DNA of 64,000 nucleotides from positions 85,384,477-85,448,476 of the forward strand of contig CM071928.1 of the NCBI GenBank assembly GCA_016081115.2. The letters run 5' to 3'. The notes under the pieces were generated by a model. That model saw nothing but the letters and a program-made list of their open reading frames with translations. It did no database searches and had not been told where the DNA came from. Below are positions 46,500 through 58,723 of this stretch, in pieces. Position 1 is the stretch's first letter. Each line of letters starts with the position of its first letter. Origin of the DNA: Rehmannia glutinosa. Lineage: Eukaryota; Streptophyta; Magnoliopsida; Lamiales; Orobanchaceae. Position numbers and translations under genes: made by a program.

Positions 46500-47980
46500 T
46501 GGTCGGTCTTGTGATCAACATATTTTTTCTTGTGAATTATTTTAGCCCTAGCACCTTTTCTTAAAAAGAACCCTTATTTATTGTTTAATAAAAATAATTT
46601 AACTATTTTTAATATTAATATTTTCTTATACTCAGAATTTTTTCAATTTGATTAACAAGTAGTGCTACTGTTATAGTTATATAATATTTTATTGTGCACT
46701 TAAATTATAATCCTTATTTTTTATTTAATATCTTCCTATTTTATCATGGTTCCTGAGATATTACTCTATAGTAGGATAATTTTTTATCAACTACAATTTA
46801 CTTATGGATTGTCTAATCGATATAATTCTAAAAAATATAAAATAAATTTTTAAATAGTCTTTTATTTAATACATAAAATGTTAGTAGTTAATTTTTTAAC
46901 CATTGATATATGGAATTATCTTTTTTTAAACCATATATAGAATTATCGTAAGTTTATAAATTGTGTTAAATTTGAAATAGCTAATTAGCTATTATAATCA
47001 AGTAATAGTAATAAAATTAAATACTAAAATGATTCTGATTTTTTAACAATTGAGCTCAAGCCAACTTTCTATTCTTATTGAATGTAATAAGATGTTCAAA
47101 TTTGAATTTTGTTATGTAATAAATATTAAATGGAACTTCATTCGTTTTTCAACCCTACTGCATAGTATATATGTAGTGCTTATAATTAAAATGATTCAAG
47201 GCTCTTCGTATTTCAACCAAGTTCAAATATAAAAAGTTAGGGAGTGCTTGCTTGTAAAATAGTTTTCATCCTCTTCGGTCTCTAGTTTGTTGTGCTATTT
47301 TGCCTTTTCTACAGTGCAACGCCATTAATTCCTCTTCAATCCTGCACCAATTTGTTGCGTTATTTTGCCTTTTTTACAGTTTCGCTATTGCTCTTTTTTT
47401 CCCTTTTAGTTTCTTTAATTTATTCAATGTGTTTTTTCTTAATTTGAATATTGTTTGTATTTCAATTGTTCTAATAGAAAATAACATCAAAATTAATTCA
47501 ATTAGGCATGACACTTTTTAAAAAAATAATATATGATGTGTAAATTGAATATATAAACTCAAAATACCATACACAAAATTATAAAGCTTACATAAAAATT
47601 ACATTATAAAATTTCGAAACATAAAATTACAACAATGATAAAAATTACATAAAATTACTAAAACAACTAATTATAAAATTCAATAAATATTATATATAAT
47701 AAAATTACATAAATATTATATATAATAAAATTACAATGTAATATGTTTATCAATTATAAAGTAATAAAAATCAATATGAAATCTTATGGAATATTTATTT
47801 TTAGTGTAGAAAGCAATGCAAACTGTTGGAGATAAAATGTACATTTTGTGACCAAATTAAAATAGTGCAAATTATGCACTAAAGTGGTGTACACTACTGA
47901 TTGTGGTGTAACGGATTGGTTAATTTTTGCAATTCAACCACTATAAAGTTTAAAGTGGCTATTCTTGCCCTCAAGACTTA
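46500..47980. other. AT-rich intergenic region, no gene seen
   Basis: The first bases (to about 46540) continue the LINE 3' flank interrupted by G2. The rest is AT-rich with short repeats such as ataaaattacataaatattat at 47690-47735. No coding signal. Confidence 0.55.
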
Positions 47981-47986
47981 AAGGCT

Positions 47987-48525
47987 TGTATGGTTATGTT
48001 TTGATCATTTCTAGTTTCTAGTGTTGGAAAATGAATTTTGAGAATTTACTGGTTTTCGTGTGAAAACTGGAATTATGTTTGGATGAGTGAATGAAAATGA
48101 GTTTTATATAGGTTTGAAAATGAGATTATGTTTGGTTAAGTAGTTTTGAAATAGTATTGGATGTATATAATAATTTGAAAAGTTGATAGTGATTGAATAT
48201 TTTAATTGAATATATAATATTATATTTATAAGATTGTAGATTGGTGGGTCTTATTAGATATATATGGTAATATTTTAAGTAGATAAAGTTAATAATGGAG
48301 GGTCCCGCGTATTTATTTGGATAGAAAATATGAGAATAGTGATTGATGAGTGATATATGATAGTGTATAGGATTGAGAATTAAAATTATAGATTTGAGAT
48401 GTTTTATGTGAAAAATGGAAAGTGAAAATAATGATTTCTATTAGAAAATTTATAAACAAATGTGATTTCATTTATATGAGTAATTGAAAATTGGCAATGG
48501 AGGTTTGGAAACATAAACAAACAAG
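47987..48525. mobile_element. MITE related to the arms flanking 14-3-3 exon 4
   Basis: Ends CTTGTATGGTTATGTTTT and (other strand) CTTGTTTGTTTATGTTTC are inverted. The interior has ttttgagaatttactggttt, matching the 27705-28060 arm in the same orientation. No clear TSD. Confidence 0.55.
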
Positions 48526-48726
48526 GGCTTTGTATTTACCGTTAAATACTTTTTCTATCCCACATTTTTTGTTTTCTTCTCTAAATTAAATAAGAAGTTT
48601 ATTTTATAGAGCAACTTTAATTTAATTACAAGCATTGTTGGGATTTCACGTGTTGCGCAATGCAATAATAAATCTGTATGCATCAGTAAATTAAACTAAA
48701 AAGACTATCTATGTATGTACACTCTC

Positions 48727-48730
<4 letters not shown>

Positions 48731-48764
<34 letters not shown>
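48731..48764. repeat. (TA)n microsatellite, left border of chain
   Basis: 17 TA units immediately before TIR element A. Confidence 0.97.
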
Positions 48765-48767
<3 letters not shown>

Positions 48768-49163
48768 GAGGTTAAAATGAGACCACATATTATAGTGAGA
48801 CAATATGGACTCATCACAACCCTCCCTTATATATATCAATGACTAAGATAAATAGGTGTTAAAATTACATTAAATATTTAATTAAGGCAAAATAAGGGTA
48901 TAATTGTCAAAACAAACATGTGGGGATCATCCAAATATGGAATCAGTTATTAGGAGAGAGAAAATCACGTGGGGAGAGAGAAAATCGCGAGAAATTGCGC
49001 TGGAGAGAGAGGATCACGCATGTGTTATGCCATGCAGTATGTTGTACACTTATCATATATTTGATGTATACTTAACACTATTTTAATGTATATTTAACAT
49101 AATTTTACTGCATATTAAAATGAGTCAAACAAAAACATGTGGGAACCGTGAATTAAAGAATCA

Positions 49164-49215
<52 letters not shown>

Positions 49216-49261
49216 CACGCTCATTAACATGTGAGGACCGTGGATTAAGTAAATCAATTAT

Positions 49262-49302
<41 letters not shown>

Positions 49303-50294
49303 TCACGTTCGTTATTGTGATGTATATTTAGCATATATTTGATGTATACTTAACACTATTTTGTTGTACATTTAACATAATTTTACTGCATATTACAATT
49401 GTCAAACAAAAATATTAATATACAACAAAATACATATAAGTATATAGCAAACCACATATAAGTATACAACAAAAACATAACTATACAGCAACATATATAT
49501 ACATTAAAAATTAACTATTTATACAACAAAACACATCTAAGTATACATCGAAAAACATCTAAGTCGTAAACCACCCCAAACCCCTGCTGCTGGTAATTCC
49601 CCAACAGCCCCGACGGCCCGTTGTCAGTCTCCGCCTCATCGTCGTCGTCCATGAGCATCACACAACCAATGACGTGTAGGCAAAATCAACAATATCTTCG
49701 TTCCCATTAAATTCGTCCCTAATTTTTTTCTCGCGCCGATCTAAAATTAGGGGACTCGGTTTCGAAATCCGATTCGCATCGAAGGAATTATTAGGGTATC
49801 TTCGTAAAGTTTCGCGAGGATTTGGGTATCCTGTCATTTTTGCCATTTATGTTGAGGCTTGATTCACGAAATTCGAGGCCTATACAAGTTCCAACAGATT
49901 TCGTCAAGTTGGGAACTAATTCAGGTGCCTCATTTTAACCATAGAAACAACTGCTCTGTTTTTTTCCACCACAAAATAAGGCTTTAGAAATCCAAAATTT
50001 TCAAAATAAGGGAAATTAAGGCTGATTGATGATGGTGGTATACGATTGAGAAATGGAGTTATGCGAAGGAATTGCGGGGTGGTGGTGGTGGTGAGATTGA
50101 GTGGGCCAGGGTGGGAGATGGAGGAAGGGGAATATTATGTAATTGTGTAATTACAATGCTGCCCTTTTCAGGTTTAAAATAAATTGAAAATGATTATTAA
50201 ATTGGATAAATCCCAACCATCTAAAATTATAGATTTGTGGCCATGATTAGTCCACACTGTCTCATTTTAATTATCTGGTCTCATTTGATCCAAT

Positions 50295-50298
<4 letters not shown>
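48763..50298. mobile_element. TA-flanked TIR element A
   Basis: The left end TAGGGGAGGTTAAAATGAG and the reverse complement of the right end (TATGGATTGGATCAAATGAG) start TIRs of about 60 bp, including an inner GTGGACT-type block. (TA)n lies on both sides. The interior has two (GA)n runs (49167-49212, 49266-49300), repeated gtatacaacaaaa-type words, and a coding-like minus-strand patch at 49590-49846 that I do not recognise. No transposase. The class resembles microsatellite-targeting 'Micron'-like elements; that comparison is from memory. Confidence 0.7.
49167..49300. repeat. Two (GA)n microsatellites in element A
   Basis: agagag runs at 49167-49212 and 49266-49300, separated by about 50 bp of similar flanks (aacatgtg.gaccgtg), suggesting a local duplication. 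Confidence 0.95.

Positions 50299-50331
<33 letters not shown>
50297..50331. repeat. (TA)n shared by elements A and B
   Basis: A single TA run serves as right flank of A and left flank of B. Confidence 0.97.
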
Positions 50332-50334
<3 letters not shown>

Positions 50335-50727
50335 AGGGGATCCTGTGAGACCACCCCCCTAGGTAAGTCCATAAGACCAAATCCACACCATTAAAAACAT
50401 AAATCAACGGCTAGGATCTAAATGAATCTATACAACTTTACATAAGAAACCATACATAGGAGGGGGTAAAATAGTAATCTATCGAAATAAAATTGGTAAC
50501 CGAATGCTAAAAATTAGGGACGTGATCTTGAATTGATCACGTCCCATAATCAGTGGAAATCCACCCGCGTCAACCCTTCTTCTTCACCACGATATTCTCT
50601 ACCACCATTGACATCAAACTCTTAAACCTCGAAAATTATACAATATATATTTGCAGACGGGAAAAAACATACAATATAGTTCGTTAATTGTCGAGGTTGT
50701 CATCAATTAGAGCAAAGGGATTGTACA

Positions 50728-51661
50728 ATGGCAGAAGATCTTCCCTCCAACGGGATTGGTGAATGTTTCCAAGGTAATTTCTTACGATATACTTGCAAAA
50801 CAATTTAGGAGGAATCACTGAAACAACCCTGAACGCATAATCGAACCAATTGTATGTTTTTGTTGGTAATTTGTATGTTTAATATACAACAAATGTATAT
50901 TTAGTGTACAAATATTGTATACATATTTTACAGTTTTTCAAATTTTGGAATTGTATGTGCATTGTATATTTCTTGTTAGTTTGTATATGTAGTGAACAAT
51001 GTTAGTATATTTAGTATATAAATCTTGTGTTTGAATATTTATTTCTTAAATATTTACAACTAGTTTGGAGATTGCATATATGTTGTCAACTGTTTTACGT
51101 GTATATTTAACATATTTAACTTGTATACATAGTCATGAGTGTTGTATATTTATAATATAAACTTGTATGTATTGTTATATTAGTTTCTCTAATTCCATTT
51201 AGTTAGATTGGATATAAATTCCTCTCAAAAAAAAATTATATGGTGGTGTATATGAACGTAGTTACTAATAGTAATAATATGTATGTATATGGTTGCATAT
51301 TGTATAAATAATACATCCATTTTGTTTTTATAATGCTCTGTCTTGTTTAATGTAAAACATCACAGAACCAACAAACGATTTCAATGGACGTCAGCGGCTC
51401 GAAATCTCACCAGGCTCAACTAAATATTGGATACCAGAGGTAGAACAAGAAAAGATTCCACGAGTGGGCATGTATTTCGCTACATTGGAAACCGATATAA
51501 AATTGTACAAAAAGTATGGAGCAATTAGTGGATTTGACATCAGAAGGAGCACGACAAAGCGGTTTAAGAACGAAGTAATTCGTTTGCATTATGTTCTTTG
51601 CAATAGAGAAGGCTTCAAACACACAAAAAACAACATACCAATTGTATGTTTTTGTTGGTGA
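50728..51661 (+). CDS. FAR1-type DNA-binding mini-gene in element B (two exons)
   Basis: Predicted exon 1 is 50728-50773 (ATG, MAEDLPSNGIGECFQ plus one base, then GT). Exon 2 starts at 51366 after catcacag. The single base completes a Glu codon, so the phase agrees. Exon 2 reads SPGSTKYWIPEV, then VGMYFATLE, YKKYGAISGFDIRRS and LHYVLCNREGF. This is the FAR1 DNA-binding domain pattern of FHY3/FAR1 and related MULE transposases. The MULE transposase domain and SWIM finger are absent. The frame ends at 51661, just inside the start of the second repeat copy, so the end is probably artificial. It is either a captured FRS5-like gene fragment or the DNA-binding part of the element's ancestral transposase. 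Confidence 0.6.
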
Positions 51662-52139
51662 TTTGTATGTTTAGTATACATATTTTGTATATTCAGTGTA
51701 CAAATATTGTATAAATAGTTTACATTTTTTCATATTTGGAATTGTCTATAGATTGTATATTTCTTGTTAGTTTGTATATGTAGTGTAGAATGTTAGTATA
51801 TTTAGTATATAGGTCTTGTATTTGTAGATTTATTTCTTGAATTATTTACAACTAACGGAGATTGCATATTTGTCCGCAATTGTTTTGCGTGTTTATTTAT
51901 CATATTTAACTTGTATACAATAGTCATAAGTGTTGTATATTTATAATATAAACTTGCATGTATTTTTATATTAGTTTCCTAATTCAGTTTGTTCAAATGA
52001 ATATAAATTCGTCATTATTTAATTGTATGGTGGTGTATATGAACACAATTACCAAAAATAATAATGTGTATGAATATGGTTGCATATTGTATACATAATA
52101 CATCCATTTGGTTTTTATAATGCCCTGTCTTGTTTGATA

Positions 52140-52392
52140 TCAAAAATTACTGAGAACCGACAAACAATCTCAATGAACGTCAACGACTCAAATCTCATAG
52201 GGCTCAACTAAATATTGGATACGAGGTAGAGAACAAGAAAAGATTCCACGAGTGGGCATGCATTTCTCTACATTGGAAATCGGTGTAAATTTTTACAAAG
52301 AGTGTGGAGCAATTAGCGGATTTGACATCAGAAGGAGCACGACAAAGCGGTTCAAGAACGAAGTAATTCGTTTGCATTATCTTCTTCGCTTG
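52140..52392 (+). pseudogene. Second, decayed copy of the FAR1-type exon
   Basis: Repeats the exon at 51366-51610 with substitutions and small indels (for example around 52215-52230). The stretch coding FDIRRSTTKRFKNEVIRLHY is kept at about 52322-52381. The sequence leaves the repeat at about 52390. Confidence 0.75.
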
Positions 52393-53560
52393 ACATTTTA
52401 TTAACCATGACTCCTGCAATGCAAAAAAAATACACAATTCAGCTATCAAAAACTTTATGCAGCAGCCCTGTTTACATTCCACTTAACATTGTATATTTAA
52501 CTTATCATATCTGTATACTTAGTATTTGGACCAATCTCCACATAAAAAAAAACATATTCATCTATCAAAACTTTATGCAACTTGTTGTTTAAATTCCACT
52601 TAAATATTGTATATTTAACATAACTTATTTGTATACTTGGTATCACCAAAACCCCCACATTAAAAAAAAACAAGATTCATATCTCAAAACTTTATACAGC
52701 TTCTTGTTTACATTCCATTTAATCTTGTATATTTAATATAACAATCTGTATAAATAATAAACACCACAAACCACACATAAAAAAGGCACGATTCATATAT
52801 CTGAAAATTATACAATTTTCTGTTTACATTTCACTAAAATGATGTATATTTAACATGACAACTATGTATACTTAGTACACAACATCTGTACACATGTCAG
52901 ATACCAAAAAAAAAAACCTCTGAGCCACAAAATTTACGGACGTCGGAACCCCGCCCTACAGCTTCTCCACGGAATCGAGCACCTTAAACCACCACAACTT
53001 GGCCACGGCAAAGAACCAACGTGAATGTGGAGAGGTCTGGTAAAATAACTGAGAAAAAAATCTTTAGAACAAAAAACGGGCGCCAAAACCGTACCCTATC
53101 CTACTCCCTCCTTCAAAAATCGAACAACTTCGACCACCTGGAATCGTTGGTAGAGACGATAACCGAAGGAATTAAAAAAATTGAGAGCGATAGTAACTTG
53201 AGGGGAGATGACCGATTGGAATTTTGGGGAAAATTGAAAATAGGGTTTGTTTGCAATATAGAACATGTTCAAGAAGGAAGGAGAAACCAAAAGGGGTTAG
53301 ATTTTTCAAAAGACACGATTGGCACCTAATTGGGTTTTTTGCTCCTAAAAATTGGGTAACTGATAAAAGGAAAGATTGTGTTTTCCTAAAAACAAGCAAA
53401 AACGTGATTTATATTAAAACTGGTTAAATGTAAAAATACAATACTACCCTTATTATCCAAAAATAACAAAAAGTAATCTACACCATTAAAGGATTTAAAT
53501 CAAGGGCCTATATGAGGTCTTATGGACTAACCTAAAGGGATTGATCTCATTTGAACCAAT

Positions 53561-53563
<3 letters not shown>

Positions 53564-53596
<33 letters not shown>
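53564..53596. repeat. (TA)n shared by elements B and C
   Basis: A single TA run between two TIR elements. Confidence 0.97.
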
Positions 53597-53598
<2 letters not shown>

Positions 53599-53821
53599 GG
53601 GGGATCAAGTGAGACCATGTCTTTAGGTGAGATACAATGGACTAATCTCAACCATCCCTCACTATTAATCAATGGGTATGATTTAATGGATAAAAAATAT
53701 ATTAAAATATTAATTTAATCAATATAAGGGTAGTAGGGTAAAATAACATAACAAGTTAATTACAAAAATAGAATCAAATCTCTTTCTCTCTCATACATCT
53801 CCCAATTTCCCCAATCTCACG

Positions 53822-53853
<32 letters not shown>

Positions 53854-54640
53854 ATCCGCCCATTAACGCAAATAAAGAAAAAAAGCGTGAAGAACTCAAA
53901 ATTAGGTTCATGAAAATTACAGAGAAAAAACAAGAAAAATCGGTGCAATATTACAGAGAAATAACGAACAGCGAGTTCGAAAACTAGATATGCAACAAAA
54001 CTCAACTAAATATGCATTATCTGAAAACTATCTATGCAGCGTAAAAAAACTAATATGTAATACAGTATATCCAACTATGCAAGACGTCATAAACTATGCA
54101 ACAAAATCAACTAACTATGTATTATCTAGAAACTATCTATGCATTGTGGAATAACTAAATATAAAGATATTATGTAACATCCCATTTTTATAATTTCCAA
54201 AAGCAACATCCCATTTTCATAACTAAATATACATTATATTGAACCTATTTATGCGAGTGTAGTATAACTACATATGCAAAGACGTTATATTCAATTATGT
54301 CTTGTTTTCGTAAAACAAAGTGCCAACAAAATAACTAAATATGCATTATTTGATGTCTAATTATGCAGAGAAGAAAGCCTAACTATCTTTGTAAAATAAA
54401 AATATTTAGAAAGAAAACAGTTCCTTAAATTCCGCCACAAAATCCAAGAGTGTCAATTTCAGCCCATAAAACTGGGACCACTAATTTGAATTACAAAATT
54501 ACAATCTTACCCTTAAAATCAGCGAAAATTAGGAAATAATTAAAAAAACTGAATTAATCACATCCCTTCATTTTTTAAGATCAATGGATAAGATGAGTCC
54601 ACACTGTCTCACCTAGGGAGGGTGGTCTCATTTGAACCAA

Positions 54641-54645
<5 letters not shown>
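53595..54645. mobile_element. TA-flanked TIR element C
   Basis: Left end ATGGGGGGGATCAAGTGAG and reverse-complemented right end ATGATTTGGTTCAAATGAG are TIRs that continue through a shared TAGGTGAGA..A..TGGACT block, about 60 bp. The 1.05-kb interior is filled with degenerate aactatgcaacaaaa-type words. A (CT)n run is at 53826-53853. No coding signal recognised. Confidence 0.72.

Positions 54646-54672
<27 letters not shown>
54644..54672. repeat. (TA)n shared by elements C and D
   Basis: TA run between C and D. Confidence 0.97.
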
Positions 54673-54675
<3 letters not shown>

Positions 54676-54706
54676 ATGAGATCCTATGAGACCATAGCTA
54701 TAGGTA

Positions 54707-54711
54707 GGAAC
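54707..54711. repeat. Target-site duplication GGAAC, left copy of Copia-2
   Basis: GGAAC abuts the LTR start at 54712 and recurs at 63093-63097 after the other LTR. Confidence 0.95.
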
Positions 54712-55939
54712 TGTTAGTCCAAGTGGCTACAATAATCTAGAGGGAGGGTGAATAGATTATGCCGATTTTCGCAAATTACCCTCTTTTTCGAAACAACGAG
54801 TAGATAGCAAGAATGTAAATGCGGAAAATAAACAACACTCGTTGATTTAAAGAGGTTCAACCCACCTAGGGCCTAATCCTCTACCACCCCAGTATCTCCG
54901 GGATGGATTTTAAAAAGAAAAAAAGGTTTTATTAATTTACCAAAAATTAATACAACACCTTGAGGATTACCACAACCCTCTTTCACCACCTTGAGGATTA
55001 CCACAACCCTCTTACAATACCTTTGAAGATTACCACAACCTTCAAACACCTATCACCTAGATCACCCAAGTGTATTCTTACCACAAGAATACTCACAAGG
55101 ATGTATTGTGTTGAATGATGACCAAAATCAAGATTACAACTCAATAATAATTGATACAATATGAGTCCAAGTGTAATCAAGAATTGAAAGCCTAGACCTC
55201 AAATAAGTGCAAGTGAAAGTGCTTAGGCTAATACAACAAGATATATGAAAGTGTTTGCTCAATTGCTCTTTGCTTGTATATTGTGTGTTGTATCTTGTTG
55301 CTTGAATGAAGCCTCTATTTATAGGAGAGGACTTGACTTTCATTTCCAGACATTGGCTCCTCCTTGGGGAGTGATTTGCTGCAAAAGAAACTATTTAAAA
55401 TGATCAATATAGCTGTTAGAAATCAATCCCACAAAATAGGGAAAAGTTGTGCAAAACGCAAGCGGATAGTTTCTTTGATAAACATGGGGTTCGACCGGTC
55501 GCGCAGAGATAAGATTGAAATTGAATTCTGCGAATTTTTACACAGGGGGACCGGTCGAAGGGGGTCTGTGACCGGTTGCCCTTGACGATTTTACGAAACA
55601 GAGAAGTCTGGAACAAAAATCCAACTTACAGGTACAGGTCGCCCGCCGGTCGCCCACCTGGTCGGCCGCGTCGCCCCTGTTTTTATTACGTCCCATTTTC
55701 TGTTTCGACTCAACTCAGTGCGGGTTGCCCTATAGGCGGCCCGGTCGAACTGAAACAAATGTGTTGTCCAATGTTTTATTGGAAATAAACTTCAAGAAAT
55801 ACTCCGAAAAATAGTAAAAACATTTTAAGTTGATCGGAAGTATTTAGACAACATTTAGGGACATAGTTTTGGTTTAAAAACATATTTGAGCAAAATCGAA
55901 CATAATCATCAAAATCATGATAAAAATATTTATCTAACA
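54712..55939 (-). repeat. Copia-2 3' LTR
   Basis: 1228 bp, TGTTAG to CTAACA. It has three 31-bp tandem units (54956-55048) and a GC-rich ACCGGT/GGCC patch (55490-55745) shorter than in the other LTR. Confidence 0.95.
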
Positions 55940-57150
55940 AACTTCCCCCTTTTTGATGATTACAAACCAAAACAATTTTCTTGAGGACGATTTTAAAACC
56001 AAATAAAATTTTCGGTTTTACGAGTAAACTATCCGTTAGAAGTATTTCATACAAAGCTCCCCCTATTTATGAGCATATCAACAAATGATTATTATAAGTA
56101 AGAAGCACAAGCTATAACAAGCTTATATAGAATGCATCATGAGCTAAGGAGCTCCCCTTGTCACAAAACTTATAAACAATTTCATCCAAGTCCAAAATTC
56201 AAGCCATTGACTAGGTATTAGAGTCCACAATACTTATTGCGAGCTTTTATTAGCTTTTCTTGAGCTAACGAGCTAATATCCTGTTTCTCCCCCTTTGGAA
56301 TCATCAAAAAGAATGTTAGAATGGTGAAAACATCATACAATAGTATCAAAGTGCGCCAAAGGGACGGTTTATAAACCGTTGAGCAACATAAAGCATAATA
56401 ATCCAAGGAAAATGGGAGAAATGTAATATGAAGAGTTCATACGCTTGTTTTGTTTGTCAAAACATGATCTCAATATGTATAGAAAACTTTTAAAAGCAAG
56501 AGAATCATGTATAAGTTGAAATTTTCATTGCGACATATCATCGAACACCTTGTGTACGTTAAAAATAGAAGAGGTTGTATATAACCTTTGTAAATGGTTC
56601 AAGCCAAAAATTTCAACACCAATTCAAGTCACTCATCATACATAACAACACAACAACCAAGCTCATCATGATCATACGAAAATTACATCAAAAATATTCA
56701 AGAAACTCGAAAACTCAAGGGTTCCACCCAATTGAGTAAAAGAAGCGAAATTTTTACCATTTGATCGGAAAGAGTGAGCCATAAGGATGATGATCATGCT
56801 ATATAATGTCCATGTTGTGTAAGAAATGCATGAAATCCATTTTTGAATGAAATTTAAGTGAATTTGGCAAAGGGGACGAAAAATGGCCAAATATTTGTTA
56901 AAATGAAGAATGCTGAAGACAGAACGTTTAAAAGCCAAAATATAGCTTAGGGCGACCGGTCAAGGTTGAGGGCGACCGGTTGCCCTCAACTCCTTCAGCC
57001 CACTGTTTTGTCAGTTTTTCCAAAATCCGAATTTTCAACCAAAAATCCGATTTTTCGCCCCTAAGTTTTAAAAACGTGCAAAATGCAAACGTAAGCTTCA
57101 TTCAATATGCATTATGCCTAACCGAGCTCGTATTGATGAAAAAGTCTCGG
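55940..57150 (-). other. Copia-2 region between pol and 3' LTR
   Basis: Starts at the LTR with the PPT. Contains a second purine-rich patch (minus strand of ctccccctattt at 56057-56068, and ctccccctttgg at 56287-56298) and an ACCGGT-containing motif at 56950-56985 like the LTR GC island. No envelope-like ORF was found. Confidence 0.7.
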
Positions 57151-58660
57151 AAGATAGCGGTTTTGTGAAAATATCCGCTAATTGATCTTGAGATGGTACA
57201 AAGGATATCTCAATTTTACGTTTTGAAACACAATCCCTTAGAAAATGATGTCAAATCTCAATATGTTTAGTACGGTTATGATGAACCGGGTTTTGAGCAA
57301 TATTTATAGCGGATATATTATCACAAAAGATAGGTACATTTTCAAAAGAGCATTTGTAATCCGCTAAGATTTGTTTCATCCAAAGAAGTTGAGTACAACA
57401 AAATGCGGCGGAAATATATTCCGGGCCGGCCGTTGAAAGAGAAACACAGAGTTTTTTTCTTTGAAAACCAAGAAACTAGGCAATCGCTAAAAATTGACAT
57501 GATCCGGAAGTACTTTTCCGATCATCAATATTTCCCGCATAGTCCGAATCACTATAACCTTTAAGACAAAATTTTTCATTCTTTGGATAGAATAAACCAT
57601 ATTGAATGGTGCCTTTCAAATATCGAAAAATCCTTTTAACGGCACTCATGTGAGATTCTTTGGGATTGCTTTGAAAACGAGCACATAGGCATACGACATG
57701 AAGAATGTCCGGTCTACTAGCGGTTAAATAAAGTAAACTACCAATCATACCTCGATACTTTGATTCATCCACGGACTTGCCTTTCTCATCTTTGTCAATT
57801 TTGACATTTGTTGCCATAGGAGTAGAGACGGTTCTTCCTTCTTCAATGCCGAACTTTTTCAAAAGTTCTTTTGTGTACTTAGATTGCGAAATATAAATAC
57901 CTTCTTGACATTGCTTAATTTGAAGTCCAAGAAAGAAGTTAAGCTCCCCCATCATACTCATCTCGAATTCTCCTTGCATTAACTTAGAAAATCTCTTGCA
58001 TAAAGAATCATTAGTAGCACCAAAGATAATATCATCAACATATATTTGCACAAGTAAACAATCTTGCCCTTTTTCAAAAACAAATAGAGTTGTATCAACT
58101 TTACCTCTTATAAAACCATTTTGTAAAAGAAAAGAACTAAGTCTATCATACCATGCACGGGGTGCTTGTTTTAAACCATACAAGGCCTTTTTAAGTTTAT
58201 AAACATCATTAGGCCTAGAAAAATTTTCAAACCCCGGAGGTTGTTTTACATAGACTTCTTCTTGAATAATACTGATTTAAGAAGGCGGATTTAACATCCA
58301 TTTGGTAAAGTTTGAAATTTTTAAAGCAAGAATAGGCAAGCAAAATACGAATAGCTTCTAAACGTGCTACGGGTGCAAAAGTTTCATCATAGTCAATACC
58401 TTCTTCTTGACAATACCCTTGAGCTACTAACCTTGCCTTATTTCGAACAATGTTGCCTTGATCATCAAGTTTGTTAGGAAAACCCATTTTGTTCCAATAA
58501 TGGTTTTGAAGGAGGACAAGGTACCAATTCCCATACATCATTTCTTTCAAATTGATTCAACTCCTCTTGCATCTCTAGAAACCAATCCTCATCCTCAATG
58601 GCTTCTTTAGCATTTTTAGGCTCTTTTTGAGAAATAAGAGCTTTCTCGGCAAATTTTCTC
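57130..58660 (-). pseudogene. Copia-2 reverse transcriptase and RNase H, frameshifted
   Basis: 57476-58183 holds RT with YVDD at 58031-58042 and the start of RNase H (GYSDSDYAGNIDDRKSTSG). A one-base loss near 57490 ends the frame. RNase H continues in the next frame, with KHIEIRHHF- and DQLADIFTK-like blocks near 57250 and 57180. The N-terminal RT part (YDETFAPVARLEAIR) is at 58227-58550, with breaks near 58270 and 58480. Confidence 0.88.
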
Positions 58661-58723
58661 CGAGTCATCACTTTGTCAAGGGGATCACCAATAATAAGAT
58701 CTTTTGGGTGATCTCCTTAAATT

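Larger units (their letters stand above)
50330..53565. mobile_element. TA-flanked TIR element B carrying FAR1-type exons
   Basis: The left TIR (50330-50385) and right TIR (53515-53565) share TAGGGA, the TGAGA core, then TAGGT.AGTCCATAAGACC in the same order, about 50 bp. The element is 3.2 kb. It contains a tandem duplication with a period of about 790 bp (50845-51636 and 51637-52390) that includes a FAR1-like exon in each copy. Many tgtatatttagt-type words fill the rest. An unrecognised 102-codon plus frame lies at 53021-53329. Confidence 0.75.

Noticed and set aside
50728..51661. Reading element B as a functional host FAR1 gene
   Set aside because: Only the DNA-binding domain is present, it is duplicated, and it lies between TIRs in a mobile element. 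Kept as a mini-gene of uncertain status.
55940..57150. Envelope-like ORF after copia pol in Copia-2
   Set aside because: Only short frames without transmembrane or coiled-coil pattern are present on the element strand.
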